The position numbers and the translations under genes are program-made. A model generated the notes under the pieces. That model saw nothing but the letters and a program-made list of their open reading frames with translations. It made no database searches and was not told the origin of the DNA. Of a stretch of DNA of 64,000 nucleotides, positions 43,363 to 52,644 are shown one piece after another. Origin of the DNA: Chloroflexi bacterium HGW-Chloroflexi-10 (lineage in GTDB: Bacteria > Chloroflexota > Anaerolineae > Anaerolineales > Anaerolineaceae); assembly GCA_002840755.1 (NCBI GenBank), contig PHBZ01000002.1, positions 454,345 through 518,344 on the forward strand, given 5' to 3'. Position 1 is the stretch's first letter. The number at the start of each line of letters is the position of its first letter.

Positions 43363-43397
43363 GCGGGACTGTTTCCACCCAAAAAAAACAGTCCCGC
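43363..43397 (-). terminator. Hairpin after the GH57 gene
   Basis: Arms GCGGGACTGTTT (43363-43374) and AAACAGTCCCGC (43386-43397) form a hairpin downstream of the GH57 stop on the minus strand. The T run is inside the loop side and weak after the stem, so termination is likely but not certain. Confidence 0.65.
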
Positions 43398-43420
43398 GTC
43401 TATTCTTTTTCTATAATGAA

Positions 43421-46400
43421 TTATGGCATAATTAATGGAATTATCGCATAATCATCTGCTGCTAATTCATCCACATTTTTATCAGATGAGACGTATGTAG
43501 ATAAAAATTCAACCTGATTTCCTATCCCATCTACCGGCCATAGCATATCAATAACCCGGGTATGATTGGTATCCACTGGTGCACCACCAAAGCGCCATTG
43601 GGCTGCATCTGGTTCTACATCTCGAATACGCCAAACACCGGTCGCAGGATAGCCTTCCTGACCCATCATAATTACCGTATAACCCCATGCCGCTGGATCG
43701 CCATCCCCCAGAACATCCTTAGGAATGCGAATAGAGATTGAACGGTCACTAGGATCAACAATCAACTTGAAGTTCGCATCTGTGATTTGTTCAGGAATGA
43801 GAGTCTCTACATTGGGAGCAAGAATTTGTGGCGTCCATCCTTCTGCCCAAAATGCAAAATCCCAACCATTTTCACTTCCCAGGGATAAGTTTCGACCAGG
43901 TAATAATTTTCTGGCGCCAGTACTTGCGCCTGGGTCCTGATCAATATAAATATCCAACGTTTGAATTGCCAGATTATTTGGTGAACCCCACGGATTGGCA
44001 ATCGGTCCAAATAACTCGATCCTAAAAATGATATCCGTATCATCATATGATACTTTAAAGCTTTTTAAATCAAAAGCCTTTTTTAGAAATACAGCATCCG
44101 TAGGATATGTATAAGTTCCAGGGCCAATATCGTCACTTTCCGGGTCTAATACTTCAAAGGCAAGTGTCGAAAACCCAAGATCAGGGACAATAAGTTGGCC
44201 TGGTCCTGCTGATGGAATCCGGGATTCAGTTGCCGCATCAATAACAATGAATTGGATTTCATCACCTGTTTCTAATTCACCAAAAGTGGAGAATGGAATA
44301 GAAAACTCAACAGTATTTCCGGAAGAACTTACTTCACCTGCAGGCGTCTCAACAACTTGCCAACCGGTTTCAGTAGAAACGTATTCAGACAACCCTCGCA
44401 AATTCCACTCATAGAGTAATGTTGCACCAATACCCAATAATATTTCTTCGCCCTTATCAGTCCGGGTAAAAGGAAAAGAAACCGCCGTGCCGTGTGGAGA
44501 TTTGAAATAGAGCCCTAGACCACTTCCATCCGTCATTACATTCATATCCACAGCAAAATAGAGGTTTTCCAAATCTTGCATAAACCGGACTTTTCGAATC
44601 GGGTTTTCTGGATTGCCTGCAAACATACCTGCGCTAGCCCATTCATCTTCTCCGGCAATCCCATCAATTTGTGCAGTACTCATTCCGCTCATTGATGTAT
44701 CTGCAGCAATCGGTTTCGCTTGTATAATCGGAATATTTATATATGAAGGCACTGGTTCACCCAGGGTCTCATATACCTTTCGCAAAAGCGCTCGAAATCC
44801 TTCGTCAAAATAAGAATCCTGACCAGAATCTTGATCTGCACCATACCACCAGAACCAATCGGATCCTTCTGCTAGGTACATATAATCTTCTGCCAGCATC
44901 AATGCTTCAGGACTAGTTTGGCGCACCTTTGTAACATTATATTTTGCCAATAATGCTCTGGTTAATCCCAGACAATCCCAGGCAATATTTTCTTCACGTT
45001 CACCAATCCAGGTATCATAATTAGGACTGAACCACGCACCAGCAAACAGATCATCGATTACATGTTGTTCGGGAAATTTGTCCAAATATTCTGATGGTGT
45101 AATACTTTTGATAGTCTTACTTTCTGATAACAATTGATAAAAAGAATGGAAGAATTCTTTTCCGTCATTTTCGTAATTTTCCCAAGCATTTTCACCATCC
45201 AAAACAATACTGACTATATGAGGGCCTTGTGCTTCCTCGTTTTTAAGTTCTTCACGAATATTTTCCAGTCGTGTCAATAAGTCTTTTGCAGCGGCTGTAC
45301 CGGAAACCCCGGAATAAGTAAACCCAATTTTATCTGATATTACGCCATCACGAAAAAACACCGCCAGTTTTTCTCCTTCTTTATTCATCACATAGTAAGG
45401 ACGATAAAGCAGGTCGGCCTCCAAAACAGTTTCTGCAGAATTGCGTGAAAAACTATTCAGTCCCAGAGATTTTGCCAAAACTGGCTCCCCAGTAGCCATC
45501 CATTGATATCCTGCCTTGATTACGAATGGAACCATAGTCTGTGCCACCGATCCTTCTCCAGGCCAAAGGCCTTTAGGTGGCTGCCCATAATGGTCTTCAT
45601 ACATTTTCACACTTTTTTCCAAATGCACCAGTGCATCTTGAGGATAACTAAATTTTGTTGGTGTTTCAGCACTCGGATTTCCCACATTGGCAAGCGAAGT
45701 ATCAATCAACAAAGGAAGTATTGGATGCGCATATGGCGTGGTAATCACCTCAATCTGTCCATTATTTTGTAACTCCTTATGGAGGGGAATTACTTCTCCT
45801 ATAATGCGAGAAACTTCGGTAAAAACTATTTCTTTGTCAGCTTCGGAAAAATTTTCTCCTCGTTCTACCAAAGACTTAAGGGGTTCTTCTGCCAAAAAAT
45901 CAGGGTCAAACCAGGCTAGATTAAACCAGATTTGAAGATCCCGAAAATCCTGTTCTGAAAATGAAGTCAGGGCAATTTGGATCGCTTCATCGGTTGTTCC
46001 TCCGCGCTTTTCACGTAATTCCTTGTATCTTGGGAACCGGTCAATGATATGCTCCCAATTAGCATCATAAAAACGTTGCAAAATGAATATTTTTTCATCA
46101 TCTGTTAAGTTATTCGCCGGAATGAGCGCTAATTCCCAATACCTATCGATAGAGTCATTTTCAGAAAAATCGTCCAATTGTTTCATTAATACCGGTGTGA
46201 TATTAAAAGTGACTTTTACATTAGGATAAAGCGCCACTACTGATGCCATATCATAATAATCTTTCGTGGCATGCACACGCACCCATGGCCGTGTATAAAC
46301 ACCATTGTCGTCCTTGTAATATAAAGGCTGGTGTTGATGCCATATCAAGTTGAGATAAAGAACATCTTCAGGTTCCGGTTCATCGGTTGGAGCCTGAGTA

Positions 46401-46519
46401 GGCTCTACTTCGATTGTTGGTTCAACTGGCTCAACGGTTTCAATAATATTTTCTTTTGCACAACCACTCATAATAATTGAAAACATCAGCAATAGATTCA
46501 AAATCCATATTTTTTTCAT
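43421..46519 (-). CDS. Secreted GH57 glycoside hydrolase lipoprotein (amylopullulanase-like)
   Basis: A 1032-residue lipoprotein (lipobox MSGC, Cys20). A Pro/Glu-rich spacer is followed by a GH57 catalytic domain at about residues 50-570: NLIWHQHQPLYYKD is region 1, and KGLWPGEGSVAQ carries the presumed nucleophile glutamate, and SIVLDGENAWENY the acid aspartate. The C-terminal part (about 630-1000) holds two carbohydrate-binding-like domains: EDEWASAGMFAGNPENPI, and a segment like the glucodextranase C domain (DIYIDQDPGASTGARKLLPG). The protein should cut starch or pullulan at the cell surface, feeding the transporter encoded upstream. It is the last gene of the maltodextrin cluster (gap 9 bases to the membrane glycosyltransferase). 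Confidence 0.9.
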   Translation of the reverse strand: MKKIWILNLLLMFSIIMSGCAKENIIETVEPVEPTIEVEPTQAPTDEPEPEDVLYLNLIWHQHQPLYYKDDNGVYTRPWVRVHATKDYYDMASVVALYPNVKVTFNITPVLMKQLDDFSENDSIDRYWELALIPANNLTDDEKIFILQRFYDANWEHIIDRFPRYKELREKRGGTTDEAIQIALTSFSEQDFRDLQIWFNLAWFDPDFLAEEPLKSLVERGENFSEADKEIVFTEVSRIIGEVIPLHKELQNNGQIEVITTPYAHPILPLLIDTSLANVGNPSAETPTKFSYPQDALVHLEKSVKMYEDHYGQPPKGLWPGEGSVAQTMVPFVIKAGYQWMATGEPVLAKSLGLNSFSRNSAETVLEADLLYRPYYVMNKEGEKLAVFFRDGVISDKIGFTYSGVSGTAAAKDLLTRLENIREELKNEEAQGPHIVSIVLDGENAWENYENDGKEFFHSFYQLLSESKTIKSITPSEYLDKFPEQHVIDDLFAGAWFSPNYDTWIGEREENIAWDCLGLTRALLAKYNVTKVRQTSPEALMLAEDYMYLAEGSDWFWWYGADQDSGQDSYFDEGFRALLRKVYETLGEPVPSYINIPIIQAKPIAADTSMSGMSTAQIDGIAGEDEWASAGMFAGNPENPIRKVRFMQDLENLYFAVDMNVMTDGSGLGLYFKSPHGTAVSFPFTRTDKGEEILLGIGATLLYEWNLRGLSEYVSTETGWQVVETPAGEVSSSGNTVEFSIPFSTFGELETGDEIQFIVIDAATESRIPSAGPGQLIVPDLGFSTLAFEVLDPESDDIGPGTYTYPTDAVFLKKAFDLKSFKVSYDDTDIIFRIELFGPIANPWGSPNNLAIQTLDIYIDQDPGASTGARKLLPGRNLSLGSENGWDFAFWAEGWTPQILAPNVETLIPEQITDANFKLIVDPSDRSISIRIPKDVLGDGDPAAWGYTVIMMGQEGYPATGVWRIRDVEPDAAQWRFGGAPVDTNHTRVIDMLWPVDGIGNQVEFLSTYVSSDKNVDELAADDYAIIPLIMP

Positions 46520-46528
46520 TTTTACTCC

Positions 46529-48676
46529 TTATTTTTCTGGTTTGTAAAAAGTCTGAATTCCAGTGCCATTGGTTGCTATCCATAATTGTCCAATTTCATC
46601 AAAAAACAAATTCTGAACCTCTCCCCCAAAATATCCGGAATTATTACCTGCAAAAGTTCGCCAATTTCCCTCAATATCCTTTTTCATAACATATCCTCCT
46701 GGTTCAGTCGGAAATCCGAAACCAAACCAGAGTGCTCCATTTTCATCCTCCGCTACATGGTTAACCGTATTTGTTCTAAAAGGGTAATTTGAGGTTTGCC
46801 AGAAAACCCAGGCATTATCTTTTAATACGCCAATCCCCCCACCAGAAGTGCAGGCAATGATTGTTTGATCAGCTGTCACAAACAAATCGCTTACTCCACC
46901 CCATCCAAAAAACCGCCCAGCCCAATCTTCATTCTGCCATTGACGCTGATCAAAAGAAAAGCGGGAAATACCGGATATCGTACCAGCCCACAATTCTTTG
47001 GTATTTTCAAATTCACGAATTACCAGCGAGAGCACTTGCGTGTTTTCCAAACCTGGTTGGTCTTTACTGAAATTGATCCAAACTGCGCCATCAAACTGGA
47101 ATATTCCTTCATTGGTTGCTGCCCAAATATATTGTTCATCCAGTAACAATTCATTTACAAAACATTGGGTACAACCCATAGCGTCTGGTCCAAAGCTCAG
47201 CCAGTCATTATGATCAAATAAAATCACTCCCTGGTCGCTTCCAAACCAATATGAATCCCGAACATTATCATATAAACCGGAAGTAATTCTATCAGAAGCC
47301 AGTGGTGTGTTATTAATTGAATATCTCTTATTGGTCCCTCCCCAATAGGAATCTGAATTTGGATACCAGAAATTGATCCCTTTATCACTAACAATTACAA
47401 TTTCTCCAGGCATACCGGTGAAAATCTGATTTACAATATCACTATTCAATGGCGAATCAATCTGAGTAAAGGAGTTCCAACCAAGACGCGAAATCGCCAG
47501 GTTTACTTCATACCCCACCTTTCCTAAACCCAAAACCAGAATAAAACCGGATAACAACCACCAAAGAATTTTTGGTGGTTGTGGCAGCATTTCTTCCAGA
47601 TAATTCCAATAATCTTCCCTGGGACGGATCCAATCAATGCTACGCTGGATCATCTTCCCGGCAATTATTGCCAACACCGGCGTCAAAACCATTGTGTATT
47701 GCGGCCACTTTGTTGGCCATACTAGCAAAAACAACAACCCGGTGATACACCAGACCGCACTCCAGTTTTTCTCTTTCACTTCAAAATAAATACCAAAAAT
47801 CGCCAACATAAACATAATTTCATCTGTTGTAACAAAGAAAAATACATTCGGATGCCATTGTACGCTGGTAAATAGAAAAAGTACCGGTTGATACCAGGGA
47901 TAACCACTGGATTGCACATGCGCACTTTGACTATATACTATATGAAAATTTAAGTTGGAAATGATTTCCCCAAACGGGTTTAACCATACGGATGGATTTA
48001 ATATGTAAAAAACTACCAGAGCAATTCCAGAATAAACAATCCAATCCTTTACCCGCAAGAATTTGGACTGAATCCCTAGATATAAAAGAACAACAATAAT
48101 AATCAAATATGGATATTTTGCTGCAGCAGTTCCGCCGAGAAATATAGCCGAATAAAAAAAAGATTTAATTGAGGTTTTCGTTTGAACTGCCCTGATCATA
48201 AACAAAACAGCCATCAATGCCAAAAATTGAGGAACTGCCTCCAGATAAGCTTGACTGCTGTATTTTAAGGTCATTGAATGGAGTGCAAGCAATAATCCTG
48301 ACCAAGGATTAACCCTGGCTACCATCCAAACAGTCAATACACCCATCAATGCAGAAAGAGTTCTGGCTAAATATACATAAAGATCCAGATGTATCTCCTC
48401 TGGAAACATCACGAATGGGATAGCGTATAAGAGTTTTACGAGCGCTGGATGTTCACGATTCTCCGGATTATTGACAATTCCGTTAATATCTCCATTTTGA
48501 ATAAATTGTCCATATTCCTTCGCAGCGGAAAGGTAGACTGGTTCATCAAAATCAATCGGCAATTGCCAAACTGTCCAAAAATGTAGCAATATACTAAATA
48601 AAACAATTAATGCAATGGTAAATTTCTTCTGCCACCATTTTGGCAAAGCAGGAAGATTGAGTAGCCTTGTAGTCAT
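46529..48676 (-). CDS. Membrane glycosyltransferase (PMT/ArnT-like) fused to a beta-propeller
   Basis: A 715-residue protein. The N-terminal ~400 residues contain about ten transmembrane helices with the features of the PMT/ArnT glycosyltransferase superfamily, including the acidic motif LPIDFDEPVYLSAAKEYGQF in the first loop and NREHPALVKLLYAIPF. The C-terminal ~290 residues form a beta-propeller of the two-component-regulator type, with repeats such as SYWFGSDQGVILFDHNDW, IWAATNEGIFQFDGAVW and ELWAGTISGISRF. The propeller should be extracellular. The combination is unusual. Its location inside the starch cluster suggests surface glycan work, but its substrate is not evident. GGAGT precedes the ATG at a long spacing of ten. 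Confidence 0.82.
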   Translation of the reverse strand: MTTRLLNLPALPKWWQKKFTIALIVLFSILLHFWTVWQLPIDFDEPVYLSAAKEYGQFIQNGDINGIVNNPENREHPALVKLLYAIPFVMFPEEIHLDLYVYLARTLSALMGVLTVWMVARVNPWSGLLLALHSMTLKYSSQAYLEAVPQFLALMAVLFMIRAVQTKTSIKSFFYSAIFLGGTAAAKYPYLIIIVVLLYLGIQSKFLRVKDWIVYSGIALVVFYILNPSVWLNPFGEIISNLNFHIVYSQSAHVQSSGYPWYQPVLFLFTSVQWHPNVFFFVTTDEIMFMLAIFGIYFEVKEKNWSAVWCITGLLFLLVWPTKWPQYTMVLTPVLAIIAGKMIQRSIDWIRPREDYWNYLEEMLPQPPKILWWLLSGFILVLGLGKVGYEVNLAISRLGWNSFTQIDSPLNSDIVNQIFTGMPGEIVIVSDKGINFWYPNSDSYWGGTNKRYSINNTPLASDRITSGLYDNVRDSYWFGSDQGVILFDHNDWLSFGPDAMGCTQCFVNELLLDEQYIWAATNEGIFQFDGAVWINFSKDQPGLENTQVLSLVIREFENTKELWAGTISGISRFSFDQRQWQNEDWAGRFFGWGGVSDLFVTADQTIIACTSGGGIGVLKDNAWVFWQTSNYPFRTNTVNHVAEDENGALWFGFGFPTEPGGYVMKKDIEGNWRTFAGNNSGYFGGEVQNLFFDEIGQLWIATNGTGIQTFYKPEK

Positions 48677-48684
48677 AGATGATT

Positions 48685-50373
48685 TTACTCCGCAACAAAT
48701 TGAGTTACGATAAAAGCTTCTGGTTTAAGAATAATATTTAAAGTCACTATGTTTTTAGTATCCGAAACAACGCTTATTGAACCAAGTTCTTCTGTATTTA
48801 ATACATTGACCCATTTATATTGCCCATCCTTGAAAACACTCTTAGAAATTTCAATTTCAATTTCCTGAATTTCTTCGGACAAATTAATGACAACTAAGAA
48901 AACCTGATCGGTTGTGAATCTGTAATAAGCCACAATATTCGTATTGTTTGCTTCAACGAGTTGAAATTTACCAATCTGCAAGGCTGATTCTTCATTTCGC
49001 AAATGAATTAAAGAACGATATAAATTAAAGATCGAATCCTCTTGTGAAGCAAGTGTTTCCACATTCCAATTATCAGAATTATTATTCAGATTTCGCCAGG
49101 CAATACCATCTGTGAATCCAGCCTGGTCACCAGCGGTCCATTGCATCGGTCTCCGAATATCCTCATCGGGTTTGGAACCACGCATCCCTACTTCTTCTCC
49201 ATAATAAACAAAAGGCACACCTGGGGCTGTAAATAGAATAGTGGCAGCAATTTTCGCTTTTTGATCATTTTCCTGAAAAACATTCATAACCCGGTTCATA
49301 TCATGATTGGTAAGAAAATTTGCTTTTTGATAATCCGGATATAGACCAGTATTAAACTCAAGCGCATTCATAATTTTTTTAGCATTACGACCGTTTATTC
49401 CCTCTAAAATTGATTCGGACAGCTCAAAATCAAACACCAGATCAAATTCCTCATTTTTAACATATTGAACTGCCGCAAAATTTGAATCCCATACTTCGCC
49501 AACTGACAAAGCTAAAGGCTTCTTTTCCTTATAGAAGGTATAAAATTTTTTGAACCAATCATGTGTTTCAGCAGTATTTTCTTGAACTTTACCATCTTCG
49601 ATCAAATGGCGAGCTCCATCTACGCGAAATCCATCGACACCCACATCTGTCAACCAATAATCTGCGGTTTCCAATATTTCTTCAGTGACATAAGGATTCT
49701 TATAATTCAAGTCTGGCATTCCAGACCAAAAAATTCCATAATAATATTGATTATCAAAATTAAAGTGCCATACATTCTGATCCCATGGTCCTAGATAAGT
49801 TAATTTTTCTTCAGACCAGATATACCAGTCACGATAGGGTGAATTCAAATCCGACCGGGCATCCTCGAACCATGGATTTTCTGTAGAAGTATGATTAATC
49901 ACAAAATCTATGATTACACGGATACCGCGTTGGTGTGCTTCTTCCAAAAATATTTGGAAGTCTTGCATTGTTCCGTAATCCGGGTTAATGGTCCGATAGT
50001 CAATCACATCATAACCATGATAAGAGGGTGACAGGAATATTGGCATCAACCATATACCATTGATACCCAGATCAGTTTTTGTATTTGGATCGCCATCATT
50101 CAAATAATCTAATTTTTCGGTCAACCCCTTAAAATCACCGATTCCATCTCCATCACTGTCGTAAAAACTACGAACGAAAATCTCGTAAAAAACAATACGA
50201 TTCCACCATGGGTACCGATTATCTCCTGCAGGCATGGGATCATAAATTGTTGGTGTTATCGTCGGTAAAGGTGTTACAGCTAAGGGAGTCGGTTCCTTTT
50301 TTGGAATACAACTGCCTAGGATTAGGATAAAAATCAAAAAATATAATGAAAAAATAACACTTTTACTTTTCAT
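48685..50373 (-). CDS. Secreted GH13 alpha-amylase/oligo-glucosidase lipoprotein
   Basis: A 562-residue lipoprotein with lipobox ILGSC (Cys22). The GH13 barrel begins near IVFYEIFVRSFYDSDGDGIG. Conserved regions are DFVINHTSTENPWF, GFRVDGARHLIE with the nucleophile Asp, SVGEVWDSN with the acid/base Glu, and FLTNHDMNR. GVPFVYYGEEVGM is the usual closing strand. A calcium-binding-like DSDGDGIGDFKG loop is present. The enzyme probably shortens alpha-glucans outside the membrane. The start at 50373 gives a clean signal peptide; upstream in-frame starts at 50391 and 50475 are less likely. It follows the MalG-like gene by 132 bases. Confidence 0.88.
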   Translation of the reverse strand: MKSKSVIFSLYFLIFILILGSCIPKKEPTPLAVTPLPTITPTIYDPMPAGDNRYPWWNRIVFYEIFVRSFYDSDGDGIGDFKGLTEKLDYLNDGDPNTKTDLGINGIWLMPIFLSPSYHGYDVIDYRTINPDYGTMQDFQIFLEEAHQRGIRVIIDFVINHTSTENPWFEDARSDLNSPYRDWYIWSEEKLTYLGPWDQNVWHFNFDNQYYYGIFWSGMPDLNYKNPYVTEEILETADYWLTDVGVDGFRVDGARHLIEDGKVQENTAETHDWFKKFYTFYKEKKPLALSVGEVWDSNFAAVQYVKNEEFDLVFDFELSESILEGINGRNAKKIMNALEFNTGLYPDYQKANFLTNHDMNRVMNVFQENDQKAKIAATILFTAPGVPFVYYGEEVGMRGSKPDEDIRRPMQWTAGDQAGFTDGIAWRNLNNNSDNWNVETLASQEDSIFNLYRSLIHLRNEESALQIGKFQLVEANNTNIVAYYRFTTDQVFLVVINLSEEIQEIEIEISKSVFKDGQYKWVNVLNTEELGSISVVSDTKNIVTLNIILKPEAFIVTQFVAE

Positions 50374-50505
50374 ACAATCTGAACTTTCCATAATTTTGTT
50401 AAAATTCTGGCCCGGCGATTTGGGTTCCACCGGGCCATATTCATCGATCTTAAAGACTGGAGTTTGGGAATACAAACATTATTTTTATATGTAGAATTTG
50501 ACTGA

Positions 50506-51351
50506 TTATCCTTTCACACCGCCAAGCGTCAAACCGCCCTCAAAATAACGGTTCATAGCCAGATAAACTAGTATGGTAGGAATAATAACAATTACAGCGC
50601 CTGCGGCAAAGTATCCCCAGGGTACGCTCATTGAATTAGCCAGGGAATACAATGCAGGAACGGCTAATTTCATTGCATCTGGCGCAGGTACCAAAACCGA
50701 AGCAAATACAAAATCACCCCAACCAGACATGAAAGCTAAAATTGCAGTAACCGCCAAAGCCGGTTTAGCCAATGGCAAAGCAATCAAAATGAATGCTTGG
50801 AGTGGGCCACAACCATCCAGCATAGCTGATTCCTCTAGGTCCATTGGGATAGTATCAAAATAGCCTTTAAGATTCCAGGTACAAAACACTAGAGTGCCAG
50901 TGGTATAAGCCAGAATTAGACCAACATGTTTTCCATATAACCCGAGTGCAGTCAATAATTGTGCGATTGCAACCAAGGATAAAAGACCGGGAAAAGTAGA
51001 AACAGCAAGCAAAAAAACTAAGAAAAATTCACGACCACGGAAACGAAACCGTGATAACGCAAAGGCCGCAGAAGTACACACCACCAGACTGGCAATAGTT
51101 GTAATAGATGCGACTTTCAGGCTATTGGATAACCACGTCAGAAATGGTCGCTCAAATAACATCACCCGATAATTTTCAAACGTCCACTCGGTTGGAATAA
51201 ACATGCCAAGAATATTCAGTGTATATAAGCGATCTCCCAACCGGCCAGAAGCCAGAATAGCAAACCAGACCGGATAAAAGGCATAAATTGCAGCCAGTAT
51301 CAGAATAACATACTGCATAATGCGAATAATGGGTTTGGTTTTTCTTTTCAT
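50506..51351 (-). CDS. ABC sugar transporter permease (MalG-like)
   Basis: A 281-residue permease with six transmembrane helices. The cytoplasmic EAA loop is EESAMLDGCGPLQAFILIAL, where the canonical Glu-Ala-Ala is Glu-Ser-Ala. The ending (AMNRYFEGGLTLGGVKG) is characteristic of MalG proteins. It pairs with the MalF-like permease, whose stop overlaps its start by four bases (ATGA). Together they would move maltodextrins across the membrane. The ATPase subunit is not encoded in this cluster, so a shared MsmK/MalK-type ATPase elsewhere is expected. Confidence 0.93.
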   Translation of the reverse strand: MKRKTKPIIRIMQYVILILAAIYAFYPVWFAILASGRLGDRLYTLNILGMFIPTEWTFENYRVMLFERPFLTWLSNSLKVASITTIASLVVCTSAAFALSRFRFRGREFFLVFLLAVSTFPGLLSLVAIAQLLTALGLYGKHVGLILAYTTGTLVFCTWNLKGYFDTIPMDLEESAMLDGCGPLQAFILIALPLAKPALAVTAILAFMSGWGDFVFASVLVPAPDAMKLAVPALYSLANSMSVPWGYFAAGAVIVIIPTILVYLAMNRYFEGGLTLGGVKG

Positions 51352-52565
51352 TCGTAAGCTCCTTTCGTGATCCGTGTCACCCTTAAGCTATAAAGTGTGG
51401 CAAGGAATAACATCACAAAAATAAGGACTGCAAAGGCAGTGGCCCGGCCAAAATTTTGTTGTTGAAATATCTGTTTAAAAGCATAAACCATTACAAATTC
51501 TGTTGCCCCAGGAATACCCGCACCCTTTATTGGTCCTCCTGCGGTTATAGCAAATGACGTGCCAAACATTTGAAATGCTGTGATGGAAGTTAATACAGCA
51601 GCTGGTAAAACAGCTGGACGGATCAAGGGTAAAGTAATTCTGGAAAGCTGTGTCCACCAGCCGGCGCCATCCACCTCAGCTGCTTCATAAAGTTCGTACG
51701 GAATAGATTGGAGTGCTCCAAGAATGGATACCATAAAGAATGGGTATGAAAACCATATATCCGCAAGAACAACCACTCCAAATGCTAATATTGGATCATT
51801 CAACCATATAGGTCCTGTAGTGCCAATTTGAGCCAAAACTTGATTGATTGTTCCTTGCTGGCGGAACAAAAATTGCCATACCAGAGCCATTAGAATAGCT
51901 ACTGAAGATGCACCCCAAGGTATAAATAGAACAACTCTAAAGAAAGTTCGTCCTGGTAATTTTTCGATATTCAGGATTAATGCCAGGATTAAACCCAATA
52001 AAAATGTCAATGGAACACGTAAAGCGACAAATAAAACAGTGCGGAATACAACTGTAATGAAATCGCCAGTTTCCATCAATTGCTTGATTGCATTTGGAAT
52101 ATTTAATAAAAAGAACAGAGCTACTGCCACTAAAATTCCAACCGACCAGATCACACCTGCCGGAATTTTATTATCAATTTTCCTATCTTGAATCTTGGAT
52201 ATATAATTTGCACCCACAAAGGGAATGAAAATCACCAGAACCAGTAATAAAGCTACTATAGCTTGAGGGCTGAATAATTTTCCCAGCAGAGTATCGTAAT
52301 TGCTAAAGATTGGCTCAATTACTGTATATGGTTCACCAAGACCTCTTGGGGCATTTTCTTGGAATGCCGGCCAACACAAAGGGTCCAGCAATCCAGTTAG
52401 TGCTACGCCACAATCCGGATTAGGATGGAATTTGTTTCGGTTCGTGAACGATATGTAAGTATTAAGTATGATGGGATAAACATTGAATACAAGGATTGCC
52501 AGAATTGTCGGTAGAAGAAATAATACGATCGTAATCCATTTTCGACGACCCAACCACCCACTCAT
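51348..52565 (-). CDS. ABC sugar transporter permease (MalF-like)
   Basis: A 405-residue permease with about seven to eight transmembrane helices. A periplasmic loop between helices 1 and 2 (residues about 40-90, with CGVALTGLLDPLCWPAFQEN) resembles the loop of the maltose-type MalF subunits. The EAA motif is YEAAEVDGAGWWTQLSRITL. It is coupled to MalG by a four-base overlap. AAAGGAG precedes the ATG. A 12-base hairpin separates it from the binding-protein gene and may reduce its expression relative to it. Confidence 0.93.
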   Translation of the reverse strand: MSGWLGRRKWITIVLFLLPTILAILVFNVYPIILNTYISFTNRNKFHPNPDCGVALTGLLDPLCWPAFQENAPRGLGEPYTVIEPIFSNYDTLLGKLFSPQAIVALLLVLVIFIPFVGANYISKIQDRKIDNKIPAGVIWSVGILVAVALFFLLNIPNAIKQLMETGDFITVVFRTVLFVALRVPLTFLLGLILALILNIEKLPGRTFFRVVLFIPWGASSVAILMALVWQFLFRQQGTINQVLAQIGTTGPIWLNDPILAFGVVVLADIWFSYPFFMVSILGALQSIPYELYEAAEVDGAGWWTQLSRITLPLIRPAVLPAAVLTSITAFQMFGTSFAITAGGPIKGAGIPGATEFVMVYAFKQIFQQQNFGRATAFAVLIFVMLFLATLYSLRVTRITKGAYE

Positions 52566-52600
52566 CGCCTGCTCCTTTCACCCTGTCCTTTTAATAACAA

Positions 52601-52632
52601 ACTTGGGGAGAAGAAAGACCTTCTCCCCAAGT
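52601..52632 (-). promoter_or_regulatory. Intercistronic hairpin between binding-protein and permease genes
   Basis: Arms ACTTGGGGAGAA (52601-52612) and TTCTCCCCAAGT (52621-52632) form a perfect 12-base stem with an eight-base loop. On the minus strand it follows the binding-protein stop by 12 bases. It may stabilise that mRNA or partly end transcription. Confidence 0.75.
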
Positions 52633-52644
52633 ACAATGGAGAAT

